Counted from the stretch's first letter, positions 51,601-62,876 are shown. The stretch: DNA of 64,000 nt from Heliocidaris tuberculata (GCA_025618425.1 CM046851.1:8024469-8088468), one strand, 5' to 3'. Notes: generated by a model from the sequence alone, not told the origin. Numbers and translations are program-made.

Positions 51601-53054
51601 TGGAAAATATACAAACACACCAGTACAACCGAAGAATGACCGACTACCAGATAGCCAAGTAAACACGGCTGAGGGAAAAAGTCCAAGTACACGAGGTAAC
51701 CGTGAAGAGACAGGGGAAGAATCAAAACCCCTTCTGCGGGATAAGATTGTCGACAGTGAAAAGGAGAAGGATGCCTGCTCTTCACAAGCCCCAAACTCCG
51801 GTGATGTAGCTGTTTCTGTAGTTACCTCGGAAATCGTTTTACCAGGTCGAACGGCAGTAGAGGTTAGAGACGAAGCCGGTACCGAAGCGCCACTCAGATT
51901 CTGGACGAAGCATCGATCAATACTCTACCCGGATGTTTGGATCCTCGGCTGCTGCGTCATGGGAGTAGGGGTCATGAACTCGTTCTTATACATTAACGTG
52001 GTAAGATCTGCATCTCTGTGTGTGCGCTTTATGCCCCAGTATGCAGTGCCAAACCTATTCCGAACCGACTGCAAATCGGCAGAATCTTGGCCAATAGGGG
52101 TAATGTAAAACCAAGTCCATATGCGTTATGTTTGAATGATGAGTTTCTTCTACAATGTAAATACTTTATATGATTTATGAACTGGTATCGAAAAATAAAT
52201 GAATCTTGAATCTTGAATCTTGAATCTTGAATGTAATTTTTTCGGTTTATTATCGGTCTGGTGTCGATGTTGTCAGTGCAGCTGAGGTATAGCACCCCCC
52301 TCTCCCCCCCCCCTCTTTCTTTTCCTGTTGTGTATGTCGTACCGTCTTGCTACTGTCGCATTTAATTCCTCTCAATTTCTTTCTTTTTGTTTTCAGTCCA
52401 GACCTTTCTCTGATGAAAAATTAGACCCTCAAATTTTCAGTAGATTGATTTCACGTTTTTCTTTCAAAAAGGTATACTATAGCTCTCCTTGTCTTCTTCC
52501 TGAATATAGCTCTTTATTTCTTTATATTCTTTAGGGCGACTTTCTACTCTCTGTTGGATTTGAAAAGCGCGTGGTACCCTGGGTCGTGACAACTCTCGGC
52601 GTCTCTGAAATGGCGGGAAAATTACTGCTTGGTGTGATAGCGGATCGTCTGCCCTTCCCGAAGATTTTTCTCTATCTTATCGGTTGCCTTACGGGATTGG
52701 CTGCATGATATGTCTTCTCGTGGTGCGCTCAGTCGTCTTATTTTTGCTATTGTCGGTTGGTAAGTAATCGTTTCATGAGGCTCATAAGATACAAGGTCCA
52801 TGGATATTGTCTAAGTAACTTAATGGAAATTAGTAATTTTGCATGGCAAAATGCACACTCTTACAAGAGAATGATTTAAACACAAGCAGCATAATTATAC
52901 GTAGTGTTTGCGTAATAGTGTTTGTAAATGGTAGGTAAAGAAAGGCAGTACTTAGTTACTATAAGTAAATTCTTCTTCTTTCCTCCTCCTCCTCCTTCTT
53001 CTTATTACTATTATTTATATGACGATAATGATGATAATGATGATGTCGATGATA

Positions 53055-53086
<32 letters not shown>

Positions 53087-54138
53087 CATTATTATTATTT
53101 ATATTATTGTTATTATCGCGATCATCATGTAATTGTCGAGTATTTTCCTTGATCATGTTGATACTGCTATTGATCTAATTGACGCTATCGCCATCGTTGT
53201 CATCGTCAATATTATAATTTGTAATAATGCCCCCCTCCCGCCCCAAAGCCAATGTCTGGATACGCCCCCGGTGTGAGATATTGCAATTATTTCACCTTTA
53301 ACCCATATCAAATTTCCTTTTCATTTTCTCGCCAGTCATCGGTTTGGTTGTCATGACAATCGCAGATGTTCTCTCCTACTCCATTTGTAACCAAGTCTTC
53401 CGGAAAGAAGATACTGTCCAGACCTGGACCGTTGTCATGGTGATGCAAGGAATCGGTTTCATGGTGGGAGCTGTCTTTGGTAAGATGAACCAACTAGAAT
53501 CTTCTTCTTCTCTTTCATCTTTTCTTGCTTTGTAATAATTTCTTTCGCTTTATTTTTTTTCCCTTCTCTGCTACATGTATTACCCATTCCTCTGATATTC
53601 TTCTTATTGTTACCCCTTCCTTCCTATTCATTTTTTTTTGCTTCTCTCTCATTGTGTACACATTTCTCCGTCTCTTGCTCAACCCTATTCTCATCTCCAT
53701 TTCTACTGCTCCCTCGTAATAATTTCTTTCACTTTATTCCCCCTTCCCTACCACTTTCTCTCTGAAATTGGGCTTTTTCGTTTTCAATTCCCTCATATTC
53801 ACTTTATTTTTGTCGATTCTCTTCTCTATCATTTGTACACGTATTTTCTCTTTCTTTTACTCATCCCCTTCTCATCTCCCTGTATACTGATGTCTTCGTC
53901 TCTTCATTCCATCTTTCTCTTTTCAGCTGAAAGCATAGACAAGACCGGATCATACAACGAAGCTATCTATACCAGTATGGGCATGTATGCCGCGTGCGCT
54001 CTGCTTTGTATAGCCGTTCCTCTATACCAGAAAGTATTAGCTCGTGATCGCATGGTGATGTTCGACCACCAGGCCGAGTGTCGACGCAAAAAGACGGTGA
54101 AGACGACGACGAGGGTAGCGGAGTCGAATGGTTTTTAA
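44329..54138 (+). CDS. Monocarboxylate-transporter-like MFS gene, copy 2 (six exons)
   Basis: Exons 44329-44491, 50831-51127, 51378-52000, 52535-52759, 53336-53479 and 53927-54138 (stop TAA) join to about 554 codons once the exon-4 frame break is allowed for. All introns are GT-AG, in phases 1, 1, 0, 1, 1. It fits the SLC16/MCT family of proton-linked plasma-membrane transporters with 12 membrane segments. RWGWVV opens segment 1, SWAGSIPIGL starts segment 2, and YFPVTNCARATMFAMTGSSAG sits at the conserved segment-5 motif. A charged cytosolic loop of about 135 residues (roughly 194-330) separates the halves, and VSEMAGKLLLGVIADR is the loop of the C-terminal half. The acidic and double-arginine residues usual in MCT1-type motifs are absent (AQRWGW; YFPVTN). 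The substrate may therefore not be lactate or pyruvate. The start ATG is the first in frame before segment 1. Confidence 0.88.
44836..44973. mobile_element. 138-bp MITE with GGGGAGCGTTTCAT ends
   Basis: GGGGAGCGTTTCATGAAAGG at the left is mirrored by TTGATGAAACGCTCCCC at the right. The inner sequence ctactaaaatccttgcatct and gattggctgagagcaaattt is shared with the tandem pair at 62404-62690. It lies in intron 1 of transporter copy 2. Confidence 0.8.
45365..46473. mobile_element. Foldback element built of 'ttgggtaa/ttacccaa' units
   Basis: Terminal repeats CACTCTTAAAATGTTGGG and CCCAACTTTTTTAAGAGTG. Between them dozens of short ttgggtaa, gttgggcaa and ttacccaac phrases on both strands can pair. 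A SINE (45818-45995) and an unrelated taggataggata stretch (near 46010-46080) are inserted in the middle. Non-coding; intron 1 of transporter copy 2. Confidence 0.8.
45818..45995 (+). mobile_element. SINE with 7SL-RNA-like head and conserved core
   Basis: The head reads GGCGTTGTAGCGTGCGCCTG then TAATCCAGCTA, which closely resembles the 5' domain of signal-recognition-particle 7SL RNA (GGCGCG-TGGCGCGTGCCTGTAGTCCCAGCTA). CCAGGTTCGAGACTGAG follows about 35 nt later, an internal B-box at the place where Alu-type SINEs have theirs. A core cgtctttcggatggtgacgt follows, of a type shared by SINEs of several animal groups as I recall, and then a tail of (CA)n. The 7SL origin is inferred from resemblance by eye, not alignment. 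Confidence 0.6.
46474..49392. other. Intron 1 DNA of transporter copy 2
   Basis: No exon seen. 46555-46810 resembles one half of the MITE family at 55028-55611 (acaactttcttattagttgt then ccgactttcctcaaatg). A (GA)n run lies at 48639-48680 and a poly-G run at 48790-48809. Confidence 0.5.
49393..50777 (+). repeat. Repeat element with about eight 150-bp internal units
   Basis: Begins gcttccgcccaccgaaggtg and (GTCC)n, and ends in ggcggaggcatataggagac. In between, a unit of about 150 bp recurs eight times, near 49495, 49650, 49798, 49955, 50106, 50253, 50406 and 50573. Its blocks are actcaagaaccatttgaggt, acttggtactagtatgtatc, accataggaagacgatctga and ggggtacgtaggtcaaaggt. The first six units are closely alike and the last two are decayed. 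It lies in intron 1 and ends about 50 bp before exon 2. I cannot name the family. Confidence 0.85.
50831..51127 (+). CDS. Transporter copy 2, exon 2
   Basis: Acceptor ..tttctttcag, donor gtgtgg (a weak GT donor). 297 nt encode SWAGSIPIGLSTLSGVFVTP (segment 2) through the segment-5 motif YFPVTNCARATMFAMTGSSAG. The stretch is hydrophobic with short loops. Confidence 0.85.
51181..51305 (+). repeat. Degenerate GGGTTAGG-type repeat with conserved flank
   Basis: Variants of gggtttaggttcagagttag are followed by aagaattcagttagcgaagg and atattgaccgc, matching the arrangement at 7145-7290 in the other paralog. Confidence 0.6.
51378..52000 (+). CDS. Transporter copy 2, exon 3 (central loop)
   Basis: 623 nt, acceptor ..ttttttcag, donor gtaaga, phase 0 at its end. 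Encodes segment 6 (RIVGSLLLVVGISAVIV), a long hydrophilic loop rich in D, E, K, S, P and T, and then RFWTKHRSILYPDVWILGC leading into segment 7. The loop is long for the family and probably cytosolic. Confidence 0.85.
52030..52240 (+). mobile_element. Probable LINE/SINE 3' end with (TGAATCT)n tail
   Basis: Ends in aataaatgaatcttgaatct repeated four times at 52193-52230, the sort of short-repeat tail left by CR1-group elements and SINEs that use them. The 5' limit is not clear. Confidence 0.5.
52535..52759 (+). CDS. Transporter copy 2, exon 4, with one-base deletion
   Basis: Acceptor ..attctttag, donor gtaagt. 225 nt, whereas the paralog's exon is 226. The frame reads GDFLLSVGFEKRVVPW .. VSEMAGKLLLGVIADR .. 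LPFPKIF correctly as far as GLAA and then meets TGA near 52707. If one base is restored there, MICLLVVRSV follows, matching the paralog, and the exon ends in phase 1 as it must to join exon 5. So it is either a real inactivating mutation, a polymorphism or an assembly error. Confidence 0.8.
52760..53335. other. Intron 4 with (ATT)n and poly-C fragments
   Basis: A cctcctcc/(ATT)n stretch at 52980-53105 and cgcccccggtgtg near 53262, possibly an end of a hAT-type element. Confidence 0.5.
53336..53479 (+). CDS. Transporter copy 2, exon 5
   Basis: 144 nt, phase 1 at both ends, the same size as in the paralog. Encodes VIGLVVMTIADVLSYSICNQ and TWTVVMVMQGIGFMVGAVFG, two membrane segments. Confidence 0.88.
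53927..54138 (+). CDS. Transporter copy 2, exon 6 (last)
   Basis: Acceptor ..ctcttttcag. Encodes AESIDKTGSYNEAIYTSMGM, the last membrane segment (AACALLCIAVPLY), RMVMFDHQAECRRKK and a Thr/Arg tail ending at TAA. Confidence 0.88.
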
Positions 54139-54258
54139 ACGATATCACTCTTTCATGACGCGCACAAGACCGTACTATAGTCACTGATGCGGTCCTAGCG
54201 TCAGGAAAATGACGCATGTGTAAGCCAGGTTTAATACCTCGTGTGCAACAGATATTAA

Positions 54259-54673
54259 CCCTTTCATGACAGGAATTATTTAAACGCTAAATTGATCACA
54301 TTTTGTTCTTCAAATTGGCAACAATATTTTCTTTTAGTGCTAAATGGTTCTAATAAGGTGTAATGTCTTTGAAAACAACAGACATTATTACAGACTTTGT
54401 CGGAAAGTTGAACAAATTGGTAATTTTGACCCCCCAAAATAAATTATTTTGAACCTCTCAATGTGTTGCCAATTTAAGGAATTTAAAGCTTATTCTCGTT
54501 TCTTTAAATTCCTGGCATCGAACGCAATATGGTCATGCAACAAAAATGGACATAGTTTGTGCAGAATTTTTTTTGCTCTTTCTACTCATGCACCTGGTAT
54601 ATGGTTTGGAGCTCTGCATGAATCAAAAGTTATTGAGCCAAACCACAAAATGTGGTCGATTGTCTTGTAAGGG
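54259..54673. mobile_element. 415-bp MITE with TTAA target sites (copy B)
   Basis: Bounded by TTAA at 54255-54258 and 54674-54677; ends CCCTTTCATGACAGG and TGTCTTGTAAGGG. Closely similar to 7546-7953 throughout. It sits just 3' of transporter copy 2. Confidence 0.85.
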
Positions 54674-54677
54674 TTAA

Positions 54678-55023
54678 GAATAAGCTTGAGTTCTGGTAAT
54701 TATGTAAAAGTAAAATTGTACAAGTTCAAACCAAACTTACACTGCATATTTAAGGCTACAAATAACTTATATTTATCAAATAAATTCGGTAGAAATGTAT
54801 CATTGAGCATAATGAGCAAAGAAATGCATAGAAATATAATTAGTCGTCCCGACCGCGTGTTGGGCGCGTATTTCCAGTGAATGTGATTTCCAAGAAGTTT
54901 TTGTGCGTAAGTTTATTTACATTCTGCAGGTCCAAACAACAAACTCTACACTGCGCAAACAAAATTGAATTGACAATTTAAGCTAGATTCTGTTGAAATG
55001 CTGTTCAATTGCCAGAACTCAAG
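54678..55023. other. Intergenic spacer
   Basis: No supported feature. Confidence 0.3.
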
Positions 55024-55027
55024 TTAA

Positions 55028-55611
55028 AGGGTAATCCAACCTTGGTAATAAGATGATTTGTGTGAAAGCAGAAAAATAAGAAAAACAGGATGGCGAAAGT
55101 TTGAAAGAAATCGGACAAGGACTAAGAAAGTTATGGATGTTTGAAAAATGAGATCACTACATCTATGCGAATCTCAAATTGGCAATTTGGTGATTCGATT
55201 GTGACATTTTTGTGGACAACTCTCCCATTTGTTGTACACAAAATATCATTAATTTGCGGTTTCCTTCGAGGCGCTTTTACCCTCGTGGCAGTAATCAAAA
55301 TATATTGGAGATAGCATATTGTTATAGGTCCCCATGAACGAAAAGATCCTACTGAGTAATGCATTTTGAAAAAAAAGTGACATTTTAGTCATTTTGTGTG
55401 TTAGAGCGAATGGGAAAGTTGTCCACAGCTACATCACAGTGACATTACCTATTCGGCCAATTTGAAATTCCCATATGCATAGTGATTACAACTTTCAAAA
55501 ATTCATAACTTTCTTATTGCTTGTCCGATTTCGTTCAAACTTTCACCAATCTGCTTCTCTGATTTTTCCTCTTTCTTTCAAAGCAACTTGCTATAAAGGT
55601 TGGATTTCCCT
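55028..55611. mobile_element. 584-bp foldback MITE with TTAA target sites
   Basis: TTAA at 55024-55027 and 55612-55615; ends AGGGTAATCCAACCTT and AAGGTTGGATTTCCCT. The inverted similarity continues far inward (gaaagaaatcggacaagg .. ccgatttcgttcaaactttc; tctcaaattggcaattt .. aatttgaaattccc). No coding capacity. Confidence 0.85.
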
Positions 55612-55654
55612 TTAAGCTGAAAAATATACATGTATATATTACAAAACATGGTGC

Positions 55655-55790
55655 CAGGGGCATAGATAGAGGGGGGGGGGGGGGATGGGGGTATGCATCC
55701 CCCCAACTTTTTGGGTGGGGGGATGGTTTGTACAAACATCCCCCCCCCCCAGGTTTCACCCCACCAAAAAAAAAAAAAAAAAAAGTGGTG
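55655..55790. repeat. Poly-G/poly-C palindromic patch
   Basis: gccaggggcatagatagagg is followed by alternating G and C runs (ggggatgggggtatgcatcc and its mirror) ending in a poly-A run at 55767-55784. It looks like a collapsed hAT-type MITE. Confidence 0.5.
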
Positions 55791-57247
55791 GAAAATATAC
55801 ATTTCTATATTATGTTGTAGATAAATATAATTTCATATATTATTATTATATCTATTAATTTTATTTTTATATATTCTTTATTTCAATATAAATGTTATAT
55901 ATCTGTGTACAATATTGTAGATTTATATGAATTTATTAATATTTATCTGCAATGCTGTCGTGGCTTCTGATAATTCCCGATATATTTTTACACCACTAGA
56001 AAGTGAAAGCCATCTACTTCAAATTATACAACATGGGTGTTGATCTGGGAGTGATATGGAGGTATATTTTTTTTTAATGAAGTGGGGGGGGGGGGGGGAT
56101 GTTGGCCTGCATGTGTTACCATCTCCAAATATATTTAGAGGTGATTTTTTTTTTTCGAAGCCACAATGCAGAAAAATTATTTAGATTAAAAGTACATGTA
56201 ATTATTCTGGATTTAGAGGGTTCAGTCGGTAACTTTCCTTTATAATGCAATTCTGCAAAACTGAAAAGAAATGTGGTTGAAATGTGGTGGAATCGACGAA
56301 TGTGGTGGAGAAAGAGGGAATACATCAAACCCAATATTTATTGAGGATGATGATGACCTGTGTCATCATCACCCAACTATACATAGAAGAATTATGAAAT
56401 GAAAATCATAACATGTAGGCTCGGTCAGAAGCACAGCTCCGGGCGTTGCATGTGGGCACAGTGCCCCTTCTTTTCCCATTAACTTCAGATAAGTAGGCAT
56501 ACCCCCATTTTTTCTTTCGTGTAAGCCCCAGTTCCATATTCTTTTAAGTGCCCATTTTGATAATTACACCTCATCCCTCACCTTACCTTTAATAAATGCT
56601 CCTATTTCAACGAGAGCATTTTCCCCCCTTTTAATCCCTTTTATGCCTTTTAATGTAACAAGTCATTTTTTTTCTTTGTATTATATAGACAATGATTTAA
56701 TTTTTCTACTTTATATAAGAACATTTTCCCGTTCTTATAAATGCCCCTTTTCAGGTGTTATAAGTGCCCCTTTTCACCTGTGATGAACTGCCTTTTATAC
56801 CTTTTCTACACATTCATTTATGTTTCTAATAATTGAAGTGTCCTTTTCCCCATGATAAGTACCACGTTTCCCTTTTCCATAACATGTGCCCCTAATCCAA
56901 AGTGACTTAAAGCCAGTATTCCTAAATGCTCGCTCGCTACGCTCGCTCGTATTAAAAGTATAGCTTATTAAATAAATGTTCATTGTGAAATTTTGCAATC
57001 ACAATGTAATTGCTATTGTTTGCTCGCTCGCTTCGTTCGCTCGCTCAATATTCAAATCATACTACAAAATTGCAAAGCATGATGCTAAAGGTGTATCTTG
57101 GATATGTAAAGAGAAAAACCATATACATGTTTACACACCCTCACCCCACACACACACACACACACTATAAATATATATATATATATAATTGTGAGAAATG
57201 AAAATGAGAGAATAATAATATAATATATATACATATATATATAATAT

Positions 57248-57288
<41 letters not shown>

Positions 57289-57634
57289 GAAAAATACCAA
57301 ATAAAATTGGCCAAAATGGCAAGCACTCCGGCAGGAGTTTTATATATATATAAATCTTGCCCTTCGGGGAAATCATACCCCCAGGTATGAGGACCTGTCT
57401 ACGCCAATGCATGGTGCATTACTATAACAACTACCTTCAAGAAAATACTTGCAAGTTTGGAAGTCTACCGATCATTACTAATATTAACATATATGCTACA
57501 TACAACGGACAAAGGGGTGTGCTGGTGCATGTGTTGTGAATTTGGAACTTTATTTTTTTTTAACGTTATGCTTATACATTTATCATTGTAAACGAACATT
57601 ATATATGGCAGGGAATTCTAAGCACAGTCATTAC
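55791..57634. other. Intergenic, low-complexity DNA
   Basis: Poly-G near 56083. At 56455-56900 are imperfect repeats of 'taagtgccccttttc' type, related in reverse orientation to the minisatellite at 39714-40215. 'ctcgctcgctacgctcgctc' patches lie near 56929 and 57022. (CA)n and (TA)n tracts lie at 57140-57285. No gene seen. Confidence 0.5.
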
Positions 57635-58233
57635 CAGGGGGAGGGGGGCACTCAGTATATAGTGTGCGGTGGGTAGTGCCGCAGAGAAGACCCCCATTTT
57701 TACACTCAAATTTCCGTTCCAAAGCATACTATTTTTTTCTTGTTGAGAAAACGAAGAGAAAAAACCGTTCCGAAGAACCGCTTTTTTTTTTCATTCCGTC
57801 GTTCCAGCCGTTCTTACCCGCACCGGCCCGTTTCGAAGAATATCATTTTTGGTGAAAAGTTGAAAACGCGTTTCATTCCAGGTGCTTAAATCCTCCGGGC
57901 TTTCCCCATTGCTTCCAATCCACCCCCAGGAAATTCAGTTTTCATTCATGCTGAGCGCATGCATGCGCATTATCCCCGCTTAATATGAATACACACACCA
58001 TAGACTTGCCATGACACACAGTGTATTTACATTGTAGCTAATGGGAGCTTGTCATGTGGAACCAGTTCCGTAGCATCACATTTATATTGTAATCCAGTTC
58101 CAAAGACCCCCTTTTTCCAAAATGTTAGTAGTTCCGAAGACCATCCTTTTCATGATACGCTCGTTCCGAAGCCCCCCCCTTTTATCTTGCCAGGGGCACC
58201 TGCCACTTTTGGGGTCGAGTGCCCCCCCCCCGG
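57635..58233. mobile_element. Inverted-end element with 9-bp near-identical flanks
   Basis: The left end CAGGGGGAGGGGGGCACTC and right end GAGTGCCCCCCCCCCGG are inverted. Flanking direct repeats AGTCATTAC (57626-57634) and AGTCATTGC (58234-58242) differ at one base. The inside has repeated gttccgaagacc-type phrases. The ends suggest a hAT-like MITE. Confidence 0.6.
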
Positions 58234-59261
58234 AGTCATTGCAGATTTACAAAGCAATAACAAATGACATTCCGTTCTTGTTATCACAATGATTATACCG
58301 TGCGTATATAAAAAAGTACACACTCTGAAAATCTTCACAATATCGATGCGTTTTCGTCTTATGCAACTGAAGGTGATGATCTGTTTCATCGGATGATCAT
58401 GAGTATTGACATTATTTTACGATTGAGAGATTACTGGCAATTTTGGTAAAACTCACAAAAATTGGTTTGTGCAAAAATGCCTCAGTCTTGAATTTGATCA
58501 TAGTGTCTATCAGGCAGTGATTGAATGTTCTCTGTTAACCATCAATAACTGATTTGAACAATCATTTAATCCTTATGATTAATGATATAAAATTATGATT
58601 TTGGAGAATATTTTCAAAGTGTATACTTTTAGACTCACTGTATAGTCCATATTGCGCTTCAAAAGAGCATCGGCAATTATTACCCCGGTTATAGCTCCAG
58701 CAACTGTTATCAGCGCAAGGTGCATTTCAAAGAATAATTCTATTAGCAAATGTACATCTCAACATTCGTACGTTCTTATACGAGATATATGTTTTTACAG
58801 ATATGTGTTTTAAAGGTTCTCGTGTGGTGCAATTTATATATTTGTGTGTAAAAGTTGACTGGATATTTATAGCAGGGAAATGTAACTTAGATTTCCCTGT
58901 TTATAGTCATCAACAACGTTTAACGTCCCACAAACGATGTTTCATTGTCATCACTGTTAGCGATCACTAAATTATTGTTTAGTTATTTTATTATCATCAG
59001 TTTCAACAACATTATGATGCATGTAAGTTGTAACACGCCTTGTTACAACCGGTAACGTCACAATGACGCATTATGTTGCAATGACGCATAATGGAGTACT
59101 GTCTTCGACTGAACGACCTAATTTCTGGCAATGGAATTAGTTGATTTAAAGTTAAATCAATTTAGCTACGCAGACTTTGAAAACACTTAAAATCCACATG
59201 TTAGCATTGCATACTGTATGTTAGCATTCCCGGAGCATTTGTCGCGGAGAAAATGTCGCAT
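58234..59261. other. Intergenic, nothing identified
   Basis: AT-rich unique-looking DNA; no exon or paired ends that I can support. Confidence 0.4.
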
Positions 59262-59265
59262 TTAA

Positions 59266-59894
59266 AGGTCCACTGCAACCCAAATGCAAGTTGATTTCTG
59301 TCGATGTGCATGGATGCATACAACTCATATTTTGTTATTCAAACATTTAAATATGTTTCATAGATTTTTAAATATTTTTTAAAATCATTTTCTCAAACAT
59401 GCTAAGCTCCACCCTAAAAAATGTTGCAGATCTCTTTCCTGCAATGACATCATCTGTCAATCATTAGTAAGCTAAGGAGAGACAGTGGTATGTAGCTTTG
59501 CCAGAGATGACCATCTGTTCTAATAGACCATACAATGCCTACATAGGAGTTGTTAGGTCAGACATGCCTGGAAAAGAATGGTAATGAGGAGGCATTGTTT
59601 GAAAGCATGCAATTCTATTGTGAGTATGTGCTGAGCTGGGGAAAATTACATTCCCATTGTCTATTGTAGAATGTTAGTGTAGCTGACTGATGATTGACAG
59701 ATAATGTCACTGCAGGAAGGAGATCTGGAGTTTTTTTTAGAGTGGAGCTTAGGAGGTTGGAAAAAAATATTTCAAAAAACATTTAAAAATCTGTGAAACA
59801 TATGTAGATGTTTTAATAACCATGATCAACACATCAACAGCAATAAACTTGCATTTGGGTTGCGTTTGGGTTACGTTTGGGTTGCAGAGGCCCT
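59266..59894. mobile_element. 629-bp foldback MITE with TTAA target sites
   Basis: TTAA at 59262-59265 and 59895-59898; ends AGGTCCACTGCAACCCAAAT and, at the right, gcatttgggttgc..agaggccct. The right end carries two extra gtttgggttac copies. Long inner pairing is present: catgctaagctccaccctaa with tagagtggagcttagg, and gacatcatctgtcaatcat with atgattgacagataatgtc. Confidence 0.85.
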
Positions 59895-59898
59895 TTAA

Positions 59899-62403
59899 AT
59901 AGTTTTTAATCTGAAAGTCCACGAAGCTAGATGAATTTCACTTTTAATGAACTCATCCCATTAACTTCAGTGCCAGAAATGAATTCATTCAGCCGAAAAT
60001 ATTACTACATGTATTATTGTGATAGAAACGTCTTAGTGATATTACCGGTTGTATAATTATTATCAGGTCAGGATGTGTAACCAAACCCAGAATCTCATTG
60101 GTATAATACAAAACTCTATCGTGTAAAGTTGGTTTCACAAGTTTAGGATTGTAATTATTACCTTAGAGACAGACTATGTCAAAGCATGCCTGGACAATGT
60201 GAGTTACACCTAATGTACTCACAAAAAAATCATTAGTTGATACATGTATATGCCCCCTTACAGGAAAGTTCAGAACTAATTATTAAATGAAGTGACCTCT
60301 GTTTTTAAAAGAGAAATATTTTTGAAATGAAATTCAGGGTAAAGAATATATATATATATAGTTTTCTATTACAAGTCATGGTACAAAACGATTTGTATAT
60401 TAGCATTGAAAAGCATATTATACACAGAAAAACAGGTTTTCCTTGTGTCATCTGAAATACATATGTTTTATTTATATAATTATATATATTGTAAGTTACT
60501 ATAACAATAAACTCACTTTATGGATAGGAGGGAAAAACTGTTTTGTTTATGATCGTGTATGCACTGAAGACACAGAGAAAGAGAGAGAGAGAGAGAGAGG
60601 GGGGGGGGGGGGGGGGGAGGAGGAAAGAGAGAGGAGGAGGTGAAGAGAATGATGTACTATAGAGGATAGAATTGAGTGACGAGGTGAGATTCGTTTCCAG
60701 CGATCATCTATGAGATATTGCTACTTTTTGTTTGGACATTACTATTTTTTATGATGCTTTCACTGCCTCGTATACAAATGCAGATTGCACAATGATTGGA
60801 CAAGACAGATTTTTGTGAATTTATTGTGCATTGAAACTAGCAGTTTTTGTTTTTTATTTTTTGGTTTTTTTCAGTTGGCGTAGATCCATGCATTCCTTCT
60901 TTTCATTAAAAAACATTTTGGGATGCTCTAAAATGCAAGTTTTATAGACAGATTTTTGAAAAAGTCCCTGATGTGGGAGGGGGATATCCCTCCCACACCC
61001 CCGCTCGATCGCTTCGCTCAGCGGCGTATTTCGGGGGGGGGGGGGGGCAGGGGGCACGTGCCCCGGGCGGCACTTGGACGGGGCGCAAAAAACACAAAGG
61101 AGAGAAGGGAAAGAGGGGGAAAGGAAGAAAAATCATAATCTTTACGGATTACGCGCCCACAAATCCGCAGGGTAAATGCACTAGAATCTCGTTTTTGAAG
61201 GTTGGAAATACGAAAATTTTCCAAAGCTCGGTCGCTTTGCTCCCTCGCATAATTATTTTCTTTCAGGATCTTTTCGTTTCGCGCCCCCAGTATATAGTTC
61301 TTAAATAGCTTAAAGGGTTCAAAAAGTTTTAAAAAATAAAGATGTAATGCTTTGCTCGCTATATATCATGTAACTAAGGTTCATATGACTCCTGCTAAAT
61401 ATTGCGCCCCCAATATAGGATAAAATGTATAAAACAGCATATGCAAAGGTTCAACTTTTGAAAGAAATCTCAACTTCAGGTCGCCTTGCTGAATTTCACG
61501 ACTCTTTCTCAAGCCTAAAGGGTTTTCGTTAGCTTTGCTCCCGATTGTAGAATTGAGTGAATAGAAAACGGTTTATCAAAGTATAAAATTCGAGCTTCTC
61601 TGCCGCTCAACTGCAGTGGTCAATCGCAAAATTTTCTGGGTAAAATGCACAAGGAATTGCGTTTTTAGGGTTAAAAATTGAAAAAATTTCAGCTCGCCTA
61701 AAGTCAGATATGTACAATTCCGATAGTGATTTGAGAAATTAACTATAATTTATGTGAATTCAAAAATATTAGAAAGAGCTAAGTTATTGATAATCAAACA
61801 TAGAAGGATCTGAGCCGGAGACATCTTCCTTTTTAGCGGTAACGTCCCTTATCTCGTGAAAACGCCAGTAAAGATGCAAAAGATAAGCAACGAACATTGT
61901 TATTATAACAAATGGCTCCTGCTACTCTCGCAAAGTTAGTTATATACATATTCACAAAATTGTTCTCCATACAGTAGCAATTAAACAAAGTGCTTCAATA
62001 CTGATGAAAATACCATTATCGTAAATCCATGACACTTCACTGTCACCGCTTTTACATTATCTTGTGTTCCAGAATGCTACGTGAGCAGGAAAAGCAAAAA
62101 TCACAGAAAATTTGGAGTGCATTTCAGATGACGTTCGTTAATAAAAACGATTTAATCGAAGATAAGCATTAACGTCTCTCAATTGGCAACTGTGCGGAAT
62201 TTATAGTCACTAGTTTCACGTACAAATTAATGTACATATTAAATGGAACATAACCTGTTATAGACCGAAGGAAAAAGAAAATACGTCACGGAAAAATAAT
62301 AGTTATGAAAAATACAAGGAATAAAACTTGATTAGAGTGAAATTCACTATTACCGTTTTTAAATAAATTTTCAGATAGTCTGAAGATTGATTAAATTGGC
62401 CAC
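59899..62403. other. Intergenic, nothing coding
   Basis: Contains a short (TA)n at 60348-60360, a (GA)n/poly-G patch at 60577-60650 and a poly-G patch at 61033-61047 within a gcttcgctcagcgg context. I see no supported exon. Confidence 0.45.
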
Positions 62404-62690
62404 ATCAGGGCCCTGTTTCATAAAACTTGTCATCAATGACAAGTTGCAATAACTGTTATAAGCTACTGAAATCCTTGCATCTGATTGGCTGAGAGCAAAT
62501 TTGTCGGTAAAAATCATCAACAAGACACTTGATGAACGCCTTCCTGGGCATTGTTTCATAAAACTTGTCATCAATGACAAGTTGCAATAACTGTTATGAG
62601 CTATTGAAATCCTTGCATCTATTCGGCTGAGAGCAAATTAATCGGTAAAAAACACCGACAAGACACTTGATGAAATGCCCCCCCCCCCCC
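62404..62690. mobile_element. Two tandem copies of the 'gctgagagcaaat' MITE
   Basis: Two similar units of about 140 bp (start near 62411 and 62549) share tgtttcataaaacttgtcat, ctgttataagctactgaaat and ggctgagagcaaatt with the element at 44836-44973. The second unit is followed by a poly-C run near 62681. Confidence 0.75.
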
Positions 62691-62876
62691 TGACGTAGGA
62701 CGGCGTCAGCAACTGACGCGGTCTCAACGTGACATGATTATATGAATGCAAAATGAAAAGTGGAGCCGTAACTTTGAATTACTGGCGTATGGGCTGCTTC
62801 GATGTACGGGCTTGATTAACATATGTGATAATGCAGTCGAATTGACGCCTGATGTATAACGGGCCACATGAGGTCA

